Assembly: GCF_905147045.1 (NCBI RefSeq) | Contig: NC_065888.1 | Span: forward strand, 3,043,001 to 3,107,000 | Origin: Nymphalis io | Lineage: Eukaryota > Arthropoda > Insecta > Lepidoptera > Nymphalidae | DNA: 64,000 nt | Direction: 5' to 3' | In this document: piece after piece, positions 35,534 to 47,165 of the stretch | Position numbering within the stretch: position 1 is the first letter of the stretch | How the letters are laid out: every line of letters starts with the position of its first letter | Notes under the pieces: model-generated | Told to the model about the DNA's origin: nothing | The model's database searches: none | Seen by the model: the letters and a program-made list of their open reading frames with translations, nothing else | Position numbers and translations under genes: made by a program

Positions 35534-35912
35534 AATGGTCTAGTGGCTAGATATAAGCCCACATACGATCCCCAAGATATAAGCCCACATACGAAGCCCA
35601 AGATCCGGAGGTCCCGGGTTCAAATCCCAGGTCGACTCAGTAAAAAAGTTTATCAGTGGAAAATTTTCAGTACCAGTTCGGAGTTTAAAAGTTTGAAGTG
35701 TGTACACAGCTGTGTCTCGGAAAACACGAAAAGCCATTGGTCCTGCGCCTGAAACCTCGGTCGTGTCGGATTGCCGTCCCATCGGATTATGAGATTGAGT
35801 GAATTGACAGTGCTCTGTGTTTACCCACACTTGTGCACTATAATATTTCCTATATATTTGGCTAATCCTTCTTGAAATTAGCCACTGTGGCCGGAATCGA
35901 GCAGGAAGAAAA
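35534..35912 (+). repeat. SINE family D with a 26-bp tandem duplication in its head
   Basis: Box A TGGTCTAGTGGCTAG, box B GGGTTCAAATCCC and the 3' end GGCTAATCCTTCTTGAAATT. GATATAAGCCCACATACGA is present at 35550 and 35576, lengthening the tRNA-like part. The open frames seen on both strands here come from this element. Confidence 0.9.
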
Positions 35913-36310
35913 CATTATATAAATATTTTAAAATTAAATCATTTATCGTGTATATATTATATTAAGTCATAGTGAAAGCAAGATACCTTTTCTGTCAGTA
36001 GTTTGGTGCAACATTGACCTTAATGTTACGAGAATTTGAGCGTTATCGGTCGTCGTCTTATGAGGATTGGAATTGACTTGAAATACGTATTGAATGTAGG
36101 CTCGTTGGGTTTTATGGCGACTTTACGACGGTAGTGACAGAGGCGAGATTGTTTGAGCCGCGTCGATTATGACGAGGACGAAATGACTGTTTCATAGTTT
36201 ACGAGTTTTTGATAAATTCACAATTTTGTTATTGTGTGAGTATAAATTGACAATCTAGGTCAAAATAGTAATAACCTCTTTTTTATTTTTTCACAATAAA
36301 AATAGAATAG

Positions 36311-36568
36311 GGCCGGTTGGCGTGGTTGGTAGATACTTGCTTTTCACGCCGAAGGTTGTGGGTTCGATTCCCACCCAGTACAGAAATTTGTGTGCATGAA
36401 CATGTCTGTTTGTCCTGAGTCTGGGTGTAATTATCTATATAAGTATGTATTTACAAAAAAAGTAGTATATGTAGTATATCAGTTGTCTGGTTTCCATAGT
36501 ACAAGCTCTGCTTAGCCGTGGCCGTGTGTGAATAATGTCCAGGATATTATTATTATTATTATATTATT
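36311..36568 (+). repeat. SINE family C, full-length copy
   Basis: GGCCGGTTGGCGTGGTTGGT to GTCCAGGATATTATTATTAT; tRNA-like head intact. Confidence 0.9.
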
Positions 36569-36903
36569 AAGACTTTATCTTTCTTATCTTATTATTGTGA
36601 TATTTTAATTCAGTATGTTTAGTTTAAAATATATTAATGAATATTAAGTAACATGGAGTACCTTCGAAAATATAATATTTTATTTTTTATTATTTGTACC
36701 CACATGTATATTCTTATTTTATTAGCTTACAAGAACACGAAATCCACGCTTGCCACGTCAATTGTATAAATTTAAAGTGGTTGAAACTGCGAAGCACTTC
36801 TACTCGTATAATGTTAATATATTCTAAAACGCAATGCATCTTCAGATATTAATTTTATGTAATAGCGTAGCTATTCAGATGACATTATAAAAAAGTCGCC
36901 TCA

Positions 36904-36907
<4 letters not shown>

Positions 36908-36948
<41 letters not shown>
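36908..36948. repeat. (TA)n microsatellite
   Basis: About 20 uninterrupted TA units. Confidence 0.95.
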
Positions 36949-36949
<1 letters not shown>

Positions 36950-37228
36950 GTTTATTGTATATAAGTCATTCCGACGTTAACTGCCTTTTAAAGGCGTCGC
37001 TCGGTACTTATTGTAAATTAAACATGCAAGTGCCATTTCGCAATTATTGTATGGTAATTTGGTGGGAAATTTTAATTAATCGACGTAATCATGCACCCAT
37101 AAAATTTATCTAACAGCGTTCCATCTATTAAGTAATTAAAAATAAACATTTATTTTTTTCCGTTTATGATATCTGTAACGTAATCGATACGCGAGCAAGG
37201 CAACATAAATTCACCACTTAAATTTATA

Positions 37229-37395
37229 CTAATAATATAAATGAAAAACTAGCTATATCTGTCTGTTACGCTTTCACCGTTAAGCCAATGAACCAATTTT
37301 GAAAAAAAATGGTTTGAAGCTTGAATGGGATGGAGCTGAAACTCCTACGATGTATATAGTCTTCTACGTTCCTTTCATCTTATAATATTGGTCGA
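37229..37395 (+). repeat. interspersed repeat F, copy 2
   Basis: ATCTGTCTGTTACGCTTTCA, CCGTTAAGCCAATGAACC and GGTTTGAAGCTTGAATG; compare 6773. Confidence 0.5.
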
Positions 37396-37697
37396 AAAAA
37401 TGTCAATGTATTATTTATGAAGAATGGTTAAAATTATGTAAAAATTGGGCCGTTCCTTTTTCTAAATATCATTGGTCACTTAAAATAAAACAATCTAGTT
37501 CAACGGTCTGTTACTCACTCGTGGTGTTAAGTGACAAATTACAGCATGGTTTGAAGTATCCTTGTTTCTACTCGTTCTTACAGTGCTCATACATGAGCTC
37601 TATAACTTGCATAAAAAAAAAATCCAGTTCTATAGAACTTCTATAGAACAGTTCTATGGAACCTATAGGTTACAAATTATAGAGAGAAATTCAGACT

Positions 37698-38095
37698 TCT
37701 TTTTTTATCTCGCTGGAAAAATGCATTCACGAGTTTCCATTACGGGAGGGGGTCAAGTGAGACTTACTGGCTTTAATGGCGCTGGAATACTAACTGAAAG
37801 AACAGCGTGGGTAGGAGGTCCTCGATGTACAGAATATCTCTCTAGCCTCATCGACGCTTACGGCGGGGTAGAAGGTGGGCATAGAACCGACGCCTCGTCC
37901 TCGGTCTCTTTTGGTGGTCTTTTTTGGCGGGTCAGCGGAGGCACTCTCCTCACACATCCATTCCGCGGCTTCCTTCTGCATAGCACTCTCACGGAAAGAG
38001 ACCATCTCCATCAAGCACCTTTCGCTGCCGAGTATGGCAATTTTAAATATCTCAGTAAGTATCTGGTGTAACCGGGACCGGGTTAGGAGAGCTCA
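37698..38095 (-). repeat. non-LTR-like repeat G, longest copy
   Basis: On the minus strand it ends GTATTCCAGCGCC...GAATGCATTTTTCCAGCGAG and an A run, as in 7893-8052. Upstream lies GC-rich coding-like sequence, see 37790-38092. 5'-truncated. Confidence 0.65.
37790..38092 (-). pseudogene. C-terminal fragment of an unrecognised retroelement protein
   Basis: A 100-codon open stretch with no start of its own. It reads ALLTRSRLHQILTEIFKIAI, then LMEMVSFRESAMQKEAAEWM, ending near KKTTKRDRGRG and VSVDEAREIF. GC content and codon use differ sharply from the flanks, as expected for a retroelement frame. It is followed by the untranslated end shared with two other copies in the window, so I infer it is the tail of that element's last ORF. 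The family cannot be named from sequence alone. A plus-strand frame over the same bases is a shadow. Confidence 0.5.
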
Positions 38096-38605
38096 CCCTC
38101 CCATAACACTTCATACATATCCTATAAGAATATTATCGATGTACTTTATCTAGCTTCCTGTTGGCTGTGTATCTAGCTGTGTGGGTTATCTGTAATCAAA
38201 AAATATAGTAGTGTTTCAGTTTTATCGTGATTTATATGGAACATATACTCGTATCCTTATTTTTTGTTATTTATACTATAAATACCAAATTCAATTTGAG
38301 TATCACAAAGTGTTTCAAGACATCCTTTGAACAGTAAAAGTACACCGTATACTCAGAGAGTTTTTTCTGATAGCTGACAAATATTTGCTAAGGTCTTCAA
38401 CCTTACGAACCATTTCCTTATTTACTCTCCCACTTATCTCAAATGCATTAAGCTTTAGCATGTCATTCAACTTAGCATAATTTAAAACAATACATTTTTT
38501 GTAGCACTAAAATATTATAGTTACAATAATGTTGTATTTTACTTTATAAGACGAAGAAGTTTTTAAATTTTTACTTGTTATGATCTATATGATATGATAT
38601 GATGT
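38096..38605. other. AT-rich stretch, no gene
   Basis: Nothing recognised; a short GATATGATATGATGTGATG run leads into the SINE D tail. Confidence 0.4.
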
Positions 38606-38987
38606 GATGATGTCCTCTTGACCAGTTCTCCCACGGCGCCCAAATTCAAGGGAGACTAGCCAACTGCACAGGACAGATTATAGTGCACAAGTGTGTGCGC
38701 AAACACAGGTGCACACTTTATTCCCTCAATGTCATAATCGGCATGGATAGAATGGCAATCCGACCCGACTGGAAAGAGGGCCAATTAAAACCTGCGCAGT
38801 ATCAACGGCTAATGTGCTTTCCAAGGCTTGGGAGTGTACACACATTCTTCAACTTCTAGACTCCGGGTTACTACTGAGAAATTTTCGATAAGAAAATCCA
38901 ATAACTTTTTTATTGGTCCGACCTGGGTTCGAACCCAGGACCTCAGGATCTGCGGCCTTATATCTAGCCACTAGACCAAAAAGGTAG
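38606..38987 (-). repeat. SINE family D, full-length copy
   Basis: Minus strand: TGGTCTAGTGGCTAGATATA, box B GGGTTCGAACCC, GTGCACCTGTGTTTGCGC hairpin, 3' end GGTCAAGAGGACATCATCAC with an ATC-type tail. Confidence 0.9.
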
Positions 38988-40010
38988 TACAACTATTATA
39001 CTTCGTATACAACGAGTTCTATATTGAAGTAGTAATTAACATCATATGCAAATTTTAATTTGTCTTCAAGATAGGTTATTACTCGCTAAGTCACATATTG
39101 TTGATGGAGAGGCGTTGAATTCCCCGAGGACAAGTAAATCTCTTGTTCATTACCCCAGATGTGCCGGCACCGCTCACGTCGGCTGGGACATCAAGCCATC
39201 GAGTTAGTGAGAAATCTAATCTTACAGTGATTAAAGCACGCAAATTGATATAAAACGCCAATTGTTTGGATAAAAATATAACAACTATACCGTCTCAATT
39301 AAATATGATCAGTAAATATCCTGTCATAACTGTCGGGATAAGACTTCTTTTCAGTTTGAGAAGAATATTAGAAGGACACGGATTGGATGCTCATGTAGCA
39401 CAGATAACATATACAGGTTTCATTATGATGTTTTCCGTCACCGCCGAGTAGAAGATGAAATATCAACACAAATTAGGCCCATGAAAAAATATCGATGCTT
39501 GTCGACAAGACAAGAAATCTAGATTTGTACCCACAATCATAATGATTGTTACAATCGTATTGTCGTTGAGCTAGATTTACGAGTAGCTTTAAATCTATTT
39601 ATTAGGAGAAATACGATTATTTTTTAAAACTCTCTGAAAATGAACGAGGAGAATTAAAATATTTTATATATATATATCTTTGAATTTCTTTGAAAAGAAT
39701 CATAACTTAATTACTTAAAGATTTGCTTCTTATAAGAAATAATTTTTATTCGATTTGAAATTTTAATATTTCTCGAACATCACTTAGTCCGCTTTTTATA
39801 ATTCAATTGTATATTTTACATTTTTTTTAAGTCATAATCCCGAGAAAATGAATAAAAACATGGGTTTACAGTGTTTTGTATTTTTATACCCTTCAAGCAT
39901 TCAAACTTTTACGCTACAACATTTTATCGTTCCTTATTCAATCCGTTCGGCAAACGATCAATTCTTCTCTAAAGGACTTTTTGGGCTTATTTTGATTAAT
40001 CTGTGTAGAT
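38988..40010. other. unassigned stretch with an old SINE A
   Basis: 39080-39220 is a GC-richer unique block (GATGTGCCGGCACCGCTCAC). The SINE A remnant is at 39340-39545. No gene assigned. Confidence 0.4.
39340..39545 (-). repeat. SINE family A, old diverged copy
   Basis: TACAGGTTTCATTATGATGT, TTTCCGTCACCGCCGAGTAG and CACAAATTAGGCCCATGAAA; the ends are eroded. Confidence 0.65.
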
Positions 40011-40275
40011 TTACTTGGTGGTAGGGATTTGCGCAAGTCCGTCTGGGTAGGTACCACTCACAAAGCAATACTTAGTATTTTTGTGTTCCGGTTTGAAGGA
40101 TGAGTGAGCCAGTGCAATTGCAGGCACAAAGGACCTAACAACTTAGTTCCCAAAGTAGGTGGCGCATTGGTTAAAATACTTTATAATGCCAATGTTTAAG
40201 GACGGCGATGACCATTTCCCATCAGTTGATCCACTTACCAGTCTGCCTACTGTACTGCCTAATAAAATAAAAAGA
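40011..40275 (+). repeat. SINE-like family B copy
   Basis: TTACTTGGTGGTAGGGATTT to CTGTACTGCCTAATAAAATA; small internal losses. Confidence 0.85.
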
Positions 40276-40496
40276 GTATTTAGTATTTACATGGAAAAAT
40301 GTTGTGCCTTAATTATTTTGGTTACAGATTATACGACAAATAATCGAAATATCATACTTAATTCAAATAGGCTATCCAAGTACCATTGAATCATTATTTA
40401 CAAGATAGTTATTAATATAAAGGTTCCACCGATACAGAATGTATATTCTACCGAGTAAAGCCGGATTTTTTTACATTAATCATATAAAATTGAGTT

Positions 40497-40743
40497 GAGC
40501 CGGTTGGCGTGGTTTTCACGCCGAAGGTTATGGTTCGATTCCCACCCAGGACAGATATTTGTGTGCATGTCTGTTTGTCCTGAGTCTGGGCATAATTATC
40601 TATATAAGTATGTATTTACAAAAGAAAAATAGTACATGTAGTATATCAGTTGTCTGGTTTCCATAGTACAAGCTCTGTACAAGCTTAATTTGGGATCAGA
40701 TGGCCGTGTTTGAAAAATGTCACAGGATATTATTATTATTATT
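40497..40743 (+). repeat. SINE family C with deletion in the tRNA-like head
   Basis: GAGCCGGTTGGCGTGGTTTT: the stretch GGTGGATGCTTGCC found in the other copies is missing, which removes the D arm/anticodon part but leaves box B. Tail of ATT repeats. Confidence 0.9.
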
Positions 40744-40780
40744 CAAATTAAATTTACATATGTATACTGTATACAAATAA

Positions 40781-40906
40781 CCGAAACCGACCGAACCGAA
40801 ACAGCCTGTGAATGTCCCACTGCTGGGCTAAAGGCCTCCTCTCCTCATTTTGAGGAGAAGGTTTGGAGCTTATTCCACCACGCTGCTCCAATGCGGGTTG
40901 GTGGAA
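40781..40906 (-). repeat. SINE family A, 5'-truncated with perfect target-site duplication
   Basis: ATACAAATAA at 40771-40780 and 40907-40916. Only the last ~105 bp plus a (TTCGG)n-like tail were copied. Confidence 0.93.
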
Positions 40907-41960
40907 ATACAAATAAACGAATATTAATTCCAATCTCTTTTATCATATATATAATCTGAAACACTATAATCTGTTTTCGAATCACTTAAAAACTCAGTAC
41001 AACATTCCATCTAATACCAGATATAGTCTTTAATATTATACTTTTATGTATAATATTAACTTTTATGTAAATTATTATTTAAATTATTAATTATATTACT
41101 TTTAAAGTTAAAAAAGTTATAATTAAAAAAAACATCTTGGGTCTTGTTTTGTAACTTACACAGAGTAAAAAAACAAAGCTCTTAATTCCAAGTGGCGAAG
41201 GGACTGCAGCTTAATGGGAAACATCCTAATCTCACGATATAGAAATAAATCAACGCCCTCACTTCGAAAAAGTTTTATTAAACACCGCACTGAAATTAAT
41301 AAAAGATCGAAAACAAATCCGTTCCATATATTTATTCTGTTACACAAATAAAAGTAAAAGTTATTCGTATGACATATTTCGTCTGTTTTGTTCTTTTTTT
41401 AAATAATACGAGTATACGCTCTACTCGAGAAATATTACCTGTCATTGCTGTTCTTTAGAAAAGAAACATTCGCCTTTACGAAGTATGTTATTTCGAATGA
41501 AATTTCTCATTAAAATTGTAAGATATTTTCGGTAAAACTAATTTAGTTTAGTTGTTAATTATGTTTTCTACACTAATTGTTTCAGTATTACATTCTAGAT
41601 TTCTCTTACTTTCAGAACCTTTTGGAAGCGAATGTTCAGAACCATTATTTTTAGCGGTTATTAGCAACACTGACGTAACTAATATTACTCTTCATTAGCT
41701 CACAAGAAGTTTGTTTAACGATCAATATAATGTTAAAATATAAACTTATTTACTTTTGCTTTAAGAATATAAACATCTAAATTATAAATATTTATAAAGT
41801 ATCACATATACTTGAGGTCAAAAGGAATCGAAATATATACGATATGTACGATTGTATACTGAAAACAATTTTAAATGTAAAATAAAACAAATTATGCAAA
41901 ATATATAACTTTCAAAATAAATAAACACTACATATAAATGTTATTTAGGGGATGGTAGTT

Positions 41961-42036
41961 AACAGTGCTGTGTCTTCTTCTTTCGAGTGTCAAATCAATA
42001 ACGATAGAAAGAAAAAAAAATTGTGTTTAACTAAAC
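41961..42036 (-). repeat. interspersed repeat E, copy 3
   Basis: CAGTGCTGTGTCTTC, TTTCGAGTGTCAAATCAATA and GTGTTTAACTAAAC; reverse complement of the 26210 copy with changes. Confidence 0.5.
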
Positions 42037-43921
42037 AACATTAGGCTCCATAATTTTTAGTACTATTTTGTTAATGTTTTTTCTTATTATATTTTTCATA
42101 ATTATTATGGTCGATTACGCAATTCAAAGACTTTTTGTAAAAGATAATATTCCACGTTTAAATCGTATGAAATTATACGTTATGGCTTGACCCAGTTATC
42201 ATCAAAGGCGGGCATCAAGGGCGGGTAGCATCTGTGAAAAGCTGTGAAAAGTTAGATCGGTAGCGGTCTCAGCGGGATACTTCGGAACCTTCGATAATAA
42301 GTTTTATTTGTACTCTGAATGTCATAACATAATGAGATTAATGTTCACATTGCGAATGGTTTCGCTTTTTATTATACTTAGTCTATTATTTATTTGGTTT
42401 TGCTTTTTAATTAATTAATGAAAATAAATCCGTGTTGAAACTTTTATAGCCTTATACGTAAACCTTATATGTATTAAATATTTGTTTTAATGTATCTTCT
42501 AGCTGTATACGCGAGCCTTGAAAGCGCTTGATATGCTTTTTTAATAATAATAACTTTGTATTTCAGACCATTATTAGTCCATAAAAAAAAAAACAAAAAC
42601 ACAAGAACAAAAGTTATTAAGATAAAAACTTACCCTATGTTAGTGTCTAAAATAAACTAAGTTACCTAAAGTCTAACTAATTACCTACCCCTAGTGCCAA
42701 TGTGCGCACCATTCCAGGCCCTCCAGAGGGGGCTTTCCATCTTATTAGCCAATGTGCTGGGGAGGGCTTTTTACAACGTTGTTTACTTTAGCAAATTCTT
42801 TACTGTAATCGCTACACGTATTATTAACAATTTTACTGATAATAATAAATTAGAGGTAAAATAATTTGATTTATAATTCAATAATAAAAATAATAATCGA
42901 GTTGAGTACAAGCTTTATTCCAAACCAAACGCTTGATGATAAAACTTGTAAAAGTCTATTTAAATAAAAATATTTTTAACTTAATTTGATTAAACTCTCT
43001 TATATACTCTCTTTAAACACAGTATTTTCCAGTTTTATTAATCAGTCATTATTATTATTTGGATTCTCCAGCTTCATAAGTATAAATATTCTATCAAAAC
43101 AGTGTTTTCAAGCCTTCACTATTTCAGTATACTATTTAATAAAATTACTCGAGTTATACGATGTTCTGTTTAAAGTATGAAATAAGCATGGTTATTTTAA
43201 TTAAGTTTCTTACAAACCCTCCAAGTTTTAACTTTGAAGATTATATGGTACGTGTCTAATTTACTTAGGAAGCGGTTGGTGATATAATTCCAAGACTTAC
43301 TAAGTCTTTGTAACCAGAAATAAAAGTCTGAGCTTAAGTTAATTATTTAAGGCAGAGGATATTATATTTAATGTGACTCCTTAATATAGTGGATAGTTTA
43401 TTTGAATGCAGGTCCCGTGGGGTTCGGATCAAATGTTAGGTCGATCCTATAAAAGTTAATATTTTTTTTTATGAAGTATACCACATTAGCATTCTAGATT
43501 AGAATTAGAAATAGAAGATATAGCTCTGTTCCTTTTAAGCTTTATCGGTGGTAGGCTCATCAGATATATATACTCGTATGTATGTTTTCCTCAAAATTTC
43601 TATAATGATTTTGTTCGTATTTTAATCAGTCGACGAACATTAATAAAAAAATAATATATATTATGTAGATATATTTAAAATTCGATATTTGTAATATAAG
43701 TTATGTTATGTCGAAAATTATTTAAGTTTTAATTAATCTGTATTATAAAATGGATGTTACGATCACTTACTGTATTGATTAATGTTAGACAAGATTTTTT
43801 TTCACCACAGAGCGACGCGATGATGGATGAACTTAATTTTCTTTGTGGCCTTAATTTATTAAAATTAATACGGAGACATAATACCTATAACATGAATAAG
43901 ATGTTTAAAAAAATGTTAAGT

Positions 43922-44020
43922 TAAGTATCAGCCTATTAATATTCCACTGCTGGGCAAAAGCTGCTTTAAACAAATTTAATCCACCGTGATACTCCAATGC
44001 GGTTCGAATACATATATACC
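43922..44020 (-). repeat. SINE family A, old 3' end
   Basis: GTATCAGCCTATTAATATTC, CACTGCTGGGCAAAAGCTG and CTCCAATGCGGTTCGAATAC. Confidence 0.65.
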
Positions 44021-44471
44021 GACGTCCAGAGACTTTTTAAGAATCGTCCTTGGAGTCGTTTCATGTCTTAGAGATATTTACATATACATATGAAAACGGC
44101 TGTAAATAAAATTTCAGTTAAAGGCAAAAAACGATAAAGGGTTTGCGTATTGCTTCGAGATCTGCCTTCCGAAAGTTTGACGACTTATGTAATTTGTCTC
44201 CAAGCAAATATTTTACATTAACATAAAAATATAAAAAATGGAGTCTCAGTAAAACGTATTACATTATTCATAGATTAGAAGACACATATTGTACAATTTA
44301 AACATGCTCGTATTCTATTTGTCATTCTCTACTTTGAAAAAACCCAACCTTTCTGAAATCGTGTTAATTTCAATATCCATAAAATATTGCTTAGGTCTAT
44401 GACGCAGATATTTTTGGGTTGACAATTTTACATTATTCAAAAAACTAACTTTTTAAAAATTAATGTATACT

Positions 44472-44655
44472 GGCAAATGGGCCGGCCAGCTGGTAGAAAG
44501 TAGCCACCACTGCCCATAGCCTCTGGCGATCTAAGAAATTTTAAGTATTCTTTACAAGACCAATGCGCTACCCTTGGGAATTAAGATGTAATAACTCATG
44601 TGCCTATATTTACACTGACTCACTCACTCTTCAAACCGGAAGGCAAAACAACACA
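44472..44655 (-). repeat. SINE-like family B, diverged partial copy
   Basis: GTAGCCACCACTGCCCATAG, CCAATGCGCTACCCTTGGGA and CACTCACTCTTCAAACCGGA. Confidence 0.75.
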
Positions 44656-44937
44656 AGTCAATATCGAAACAGATCGTATTAAAAAAATTGTTATATCTAT
44701 TTTTTCTCTATTTAATTTATTGATCTAGATATTATGTGGTATGTATTGATATTAATTAATAAAAGATAATATAATAACATTAGCGGTATCACAATTATTA
44801 AACACAATCACGGCACAGGCGGAATCATAAAGGATAAGGAAAGTATGAACTAGAATTGATACTGAACGATTTAATGCAGGAATGGTTAACATTTCTTTAG
44901 TGCCACTGCCTATAGACAGTGACACTAAAAAAATCTC
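44656..44937. other. short stretch between SINE B pieces
   Basis: A fragment TGGTTAACATTTCTTTAGTG of family B in + orientation at 44886 faces the next minus copy, giving a local inverted repeat TTAGTGCCACTG/CAGTGACACTAA. Confidence 0.5.
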
Positions 44938-45068
44938 GCATCGCCAATGCGCTATCGTCATTGTGATCTAGGATGATATATCCCTTATGCCTGTAGTTAC
45001 ACTTGCTCACATAACCTTCAAACTGGAACACAACAATACTATGTATTGCTGTTTGACGGTAGAATAAA
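44938..45068 (-). repeat. SINE-like family B, partial copy
   Basis: CGCATCGCCAATGCGCTAT, TGCCTGTAGTTACACTTGCT and AACACAACAATACTATGTAT. Confidence 0.7.
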
Positions 45069-45320
45069 ATAATTTCGTTGAATGAAAGATATATTTACGG
45101 TAAGGTAGATACATAAACTGTGAAAATAATAGGGTTTAATCGTGCAATGGTATAATGACAGTATATCTTGGCATGCTTTTATACCTTGGAATTATGTGAC
45201 GTGGGAATTGGGTATGAAATCCTAATCCTTTGGGTTAATATCGTGCCTATTACTAAAACCATGTTATATTATTTATGTAATGAAAATAAGTTGCGCTAGA
45301 AATATATATATATATATATA

Positions 45321-45614
45321 TATTTTTTTATAGAATAGGAAGGTGGACGAGCATATGGGCCACCTGATGGTACGTGGTCACCAAACGCCCTTAGACATTG
45401 GCATTGTAAGAAATGTCAACCATCGCTTATAGCCAATGCGCCACCAACCTTGGGAACTAAGATTTTATGTCCCTTGTGCCTGTAATTACACTGGCTCACT
45501 CACCCTTCAAACCGGAACACAACAATATCAAGTATTGCTGTTTTGCGGTAGAATATCTGATGAGTGGGTGGTACCTACCCAGACGAGCTTGCACAAAGCC
45601 CTACCACCAGTAAA
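45321..45614 (-). repeat. SINE-like family B, full-length young copy
   Basis: Nearly identical to 7014-7313 over its whole length. Abuts a (TA)n run at 45302-45320 on its tail side. Confidence 0.92.
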
Positions 45615-46856
45615 ATATTGAAAACAAATAATATTTTAACTTAAATGATAGAGTATTCCTAAGAGTAAGTTACTAAATTTTTAAGATTATACTTAAACAA
45701 AGTATTTTTCATTCGGATGTGACTAGAATATTTTTGATTTTAGATATCCTCGGTCTATAAGACCGACACACAGATCCGCAGGGTTAAATGTCCTAGAAAG
45801 GCAACTTTGATTAATGGTTAGTCCACGTCACATGAGCGTCTGTAAAGCAATATGAAGACAAATAGTTGGTTCACAAATAAAAATAATACATTAAATATAT
45901 TATGAGTTATAACGATAGCTTAGTGACTTGAAATTTCTTCACTCCAAAGCACTTTGTATAAATATATTTACTGCTAAGCCCATGAAAAATAAATAATATT
46001 TCTATATAACAATATACTTACAGTTTTTTGTACGAGTAGGCTGAAAATTTGGTATATATGTATTCAAACCGCATTGGAGCATCATGATAGATTAAATTCA
46101 AAAACTTCTTTTTTTAAATTATAATTATTATTTTTTTTTAAATTAAAACAGCTTTTGCCAAGCAGTGGAATATTAATAGGCTGATACTTAACTTAACTTT
46201 TTTTTAAGCATCTTATTCATGTTATAGGACACCTTATTATGGGTATTATTTTCTGATTTACACAAAAGCTACAAATCTGTTCGATAAGGAATTTACATAT
46301 TACAATATTTTATTGTTTCGGAACGGACATTAGTTATGTCATTGGTATATTTTTTAAGAAAAATCTTATTACGAGTATGTCACCGTAGTTTGAAATAAGA
46401 TTTTCGGTCCGGGCTCTTCAAGCCCACGCTGCCAAGTATATATCTTCGTAAAACAATAATTTGATGTTTAAATTATTAAAATTTAAATGATCAAAAATAC
46501 ACATCTACAATAAGTGTTCTTCTGTAACAAAGATTTTTCACACTTTGCAATTTGCATTAGGCTTGAGAAATATTATTCTTGAATCGATCATATGAAAAAA
46601 AAAACAGATAAGGCATATTACTCGACATAACATAGGTAATAAAAAACATGGAGTTCTTTGTAGATTTAAAGGCAGTATATATATTTAATTGTATTTTATT
46701 AACTTAACAATATTATTTGATTGGTTTAAAATAGACTCTTTTGAATTTCTTGCCATGACGTATTAGTACTAAATATAATATAAATATCCACCTATACGTA
46801 TAAACACAGTATAGGTGAATGACAGTATGAGAAATACAGACAGACAGATAGTATGA
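45615..46856. other. AT-rich stretch
   Basis: Old SINE A 3' end at 46073-46195; otherwise nothing recognised. Confidence 0.4.
46073..46195 (+). repeat. SINE family A, old 3' end with poly-A/T insertions
   Basis: CCGCATTGGAGCATCATGAT, GCCAAGCAGTGGAATATTAA and TAGGCTGATACTTAA; inverse partner of the remnant at 43922. Confidence 0.6.
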
Positions 46857-47165
46857 TTTTTTTTTATATGCCCCGGGATGGCAAATGACTCTACTCCACC
46901 TGATGGTAAGTGGTAGTAGAGTCCAAACGCGACGACGGCCAGTACAGTCGGGAAGAATGTTCTGTACTAGCCGTCCCCGCCTTGCCGGCCCGCAAGATGC
47001 CTCTTCACGCCTCGTTTGAAGGAACCCGGGTTGTAAGAGGAGGGGAACACGTGAGCTGGTAAGGAATTCCATTCTTTGGTAGTGCGGCAAAGAAAGGAGT
47101 TGCCAAATTTCTTTGTGCGCGATGGAATTGATGTCACAGTTAGGCGGATTGGATAAAGGTTATAT
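46857..47165 (-). repeat. LINE-like 3' end sharing its terminus with SINE B
   Basis: GC-rich block read on the minus strand: CCGGGTTCCTTCAAACGAGG, CTACTACCACTTACCATCAG, CCCGGGGCATATAAAAAAAA. The last part contains the same 19-mer as SINE B (46896-46914). Similar blocks are common 3' regions of lepidopteran LINEs, as I remember them. The minus frame (MPHYQRMEFLTSSRVP...) is not a recognised protein. Confidence 0.55.

Larger units (their letters stand above)
36569..37697. other. AT-rich stretch
   Basis: Holds a (TA)n microsatellite at 36908-36948 and repeat F at 37229-37395. No gene seen. Confidence 0.4.
40917..44471. other. long AT-rich stretch
   Basis: Family E at 41961-42036 and an old SINE A end at 43922-44020. 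A patch at 42700-42775 with CCAGGCCCTCCAGAGGGGGC is GC-rich but unexplained. No gene recognised. Confidence 0.4.

Noticed and set aside
37562..38071. 169-codon plus-strand frame
   Set aside because: It is antisense to the retroelement coding fragment and begins in AT-rich DNA; composition fits the minus strand better.
45436..45621. Frame starting MRHQPWELRFYVPCACNYTG, seen also at about 7131 and 22369
   Set aside because: It lies wholly inside SINE B; identical peptides reflect a young repeat, not a gene family.
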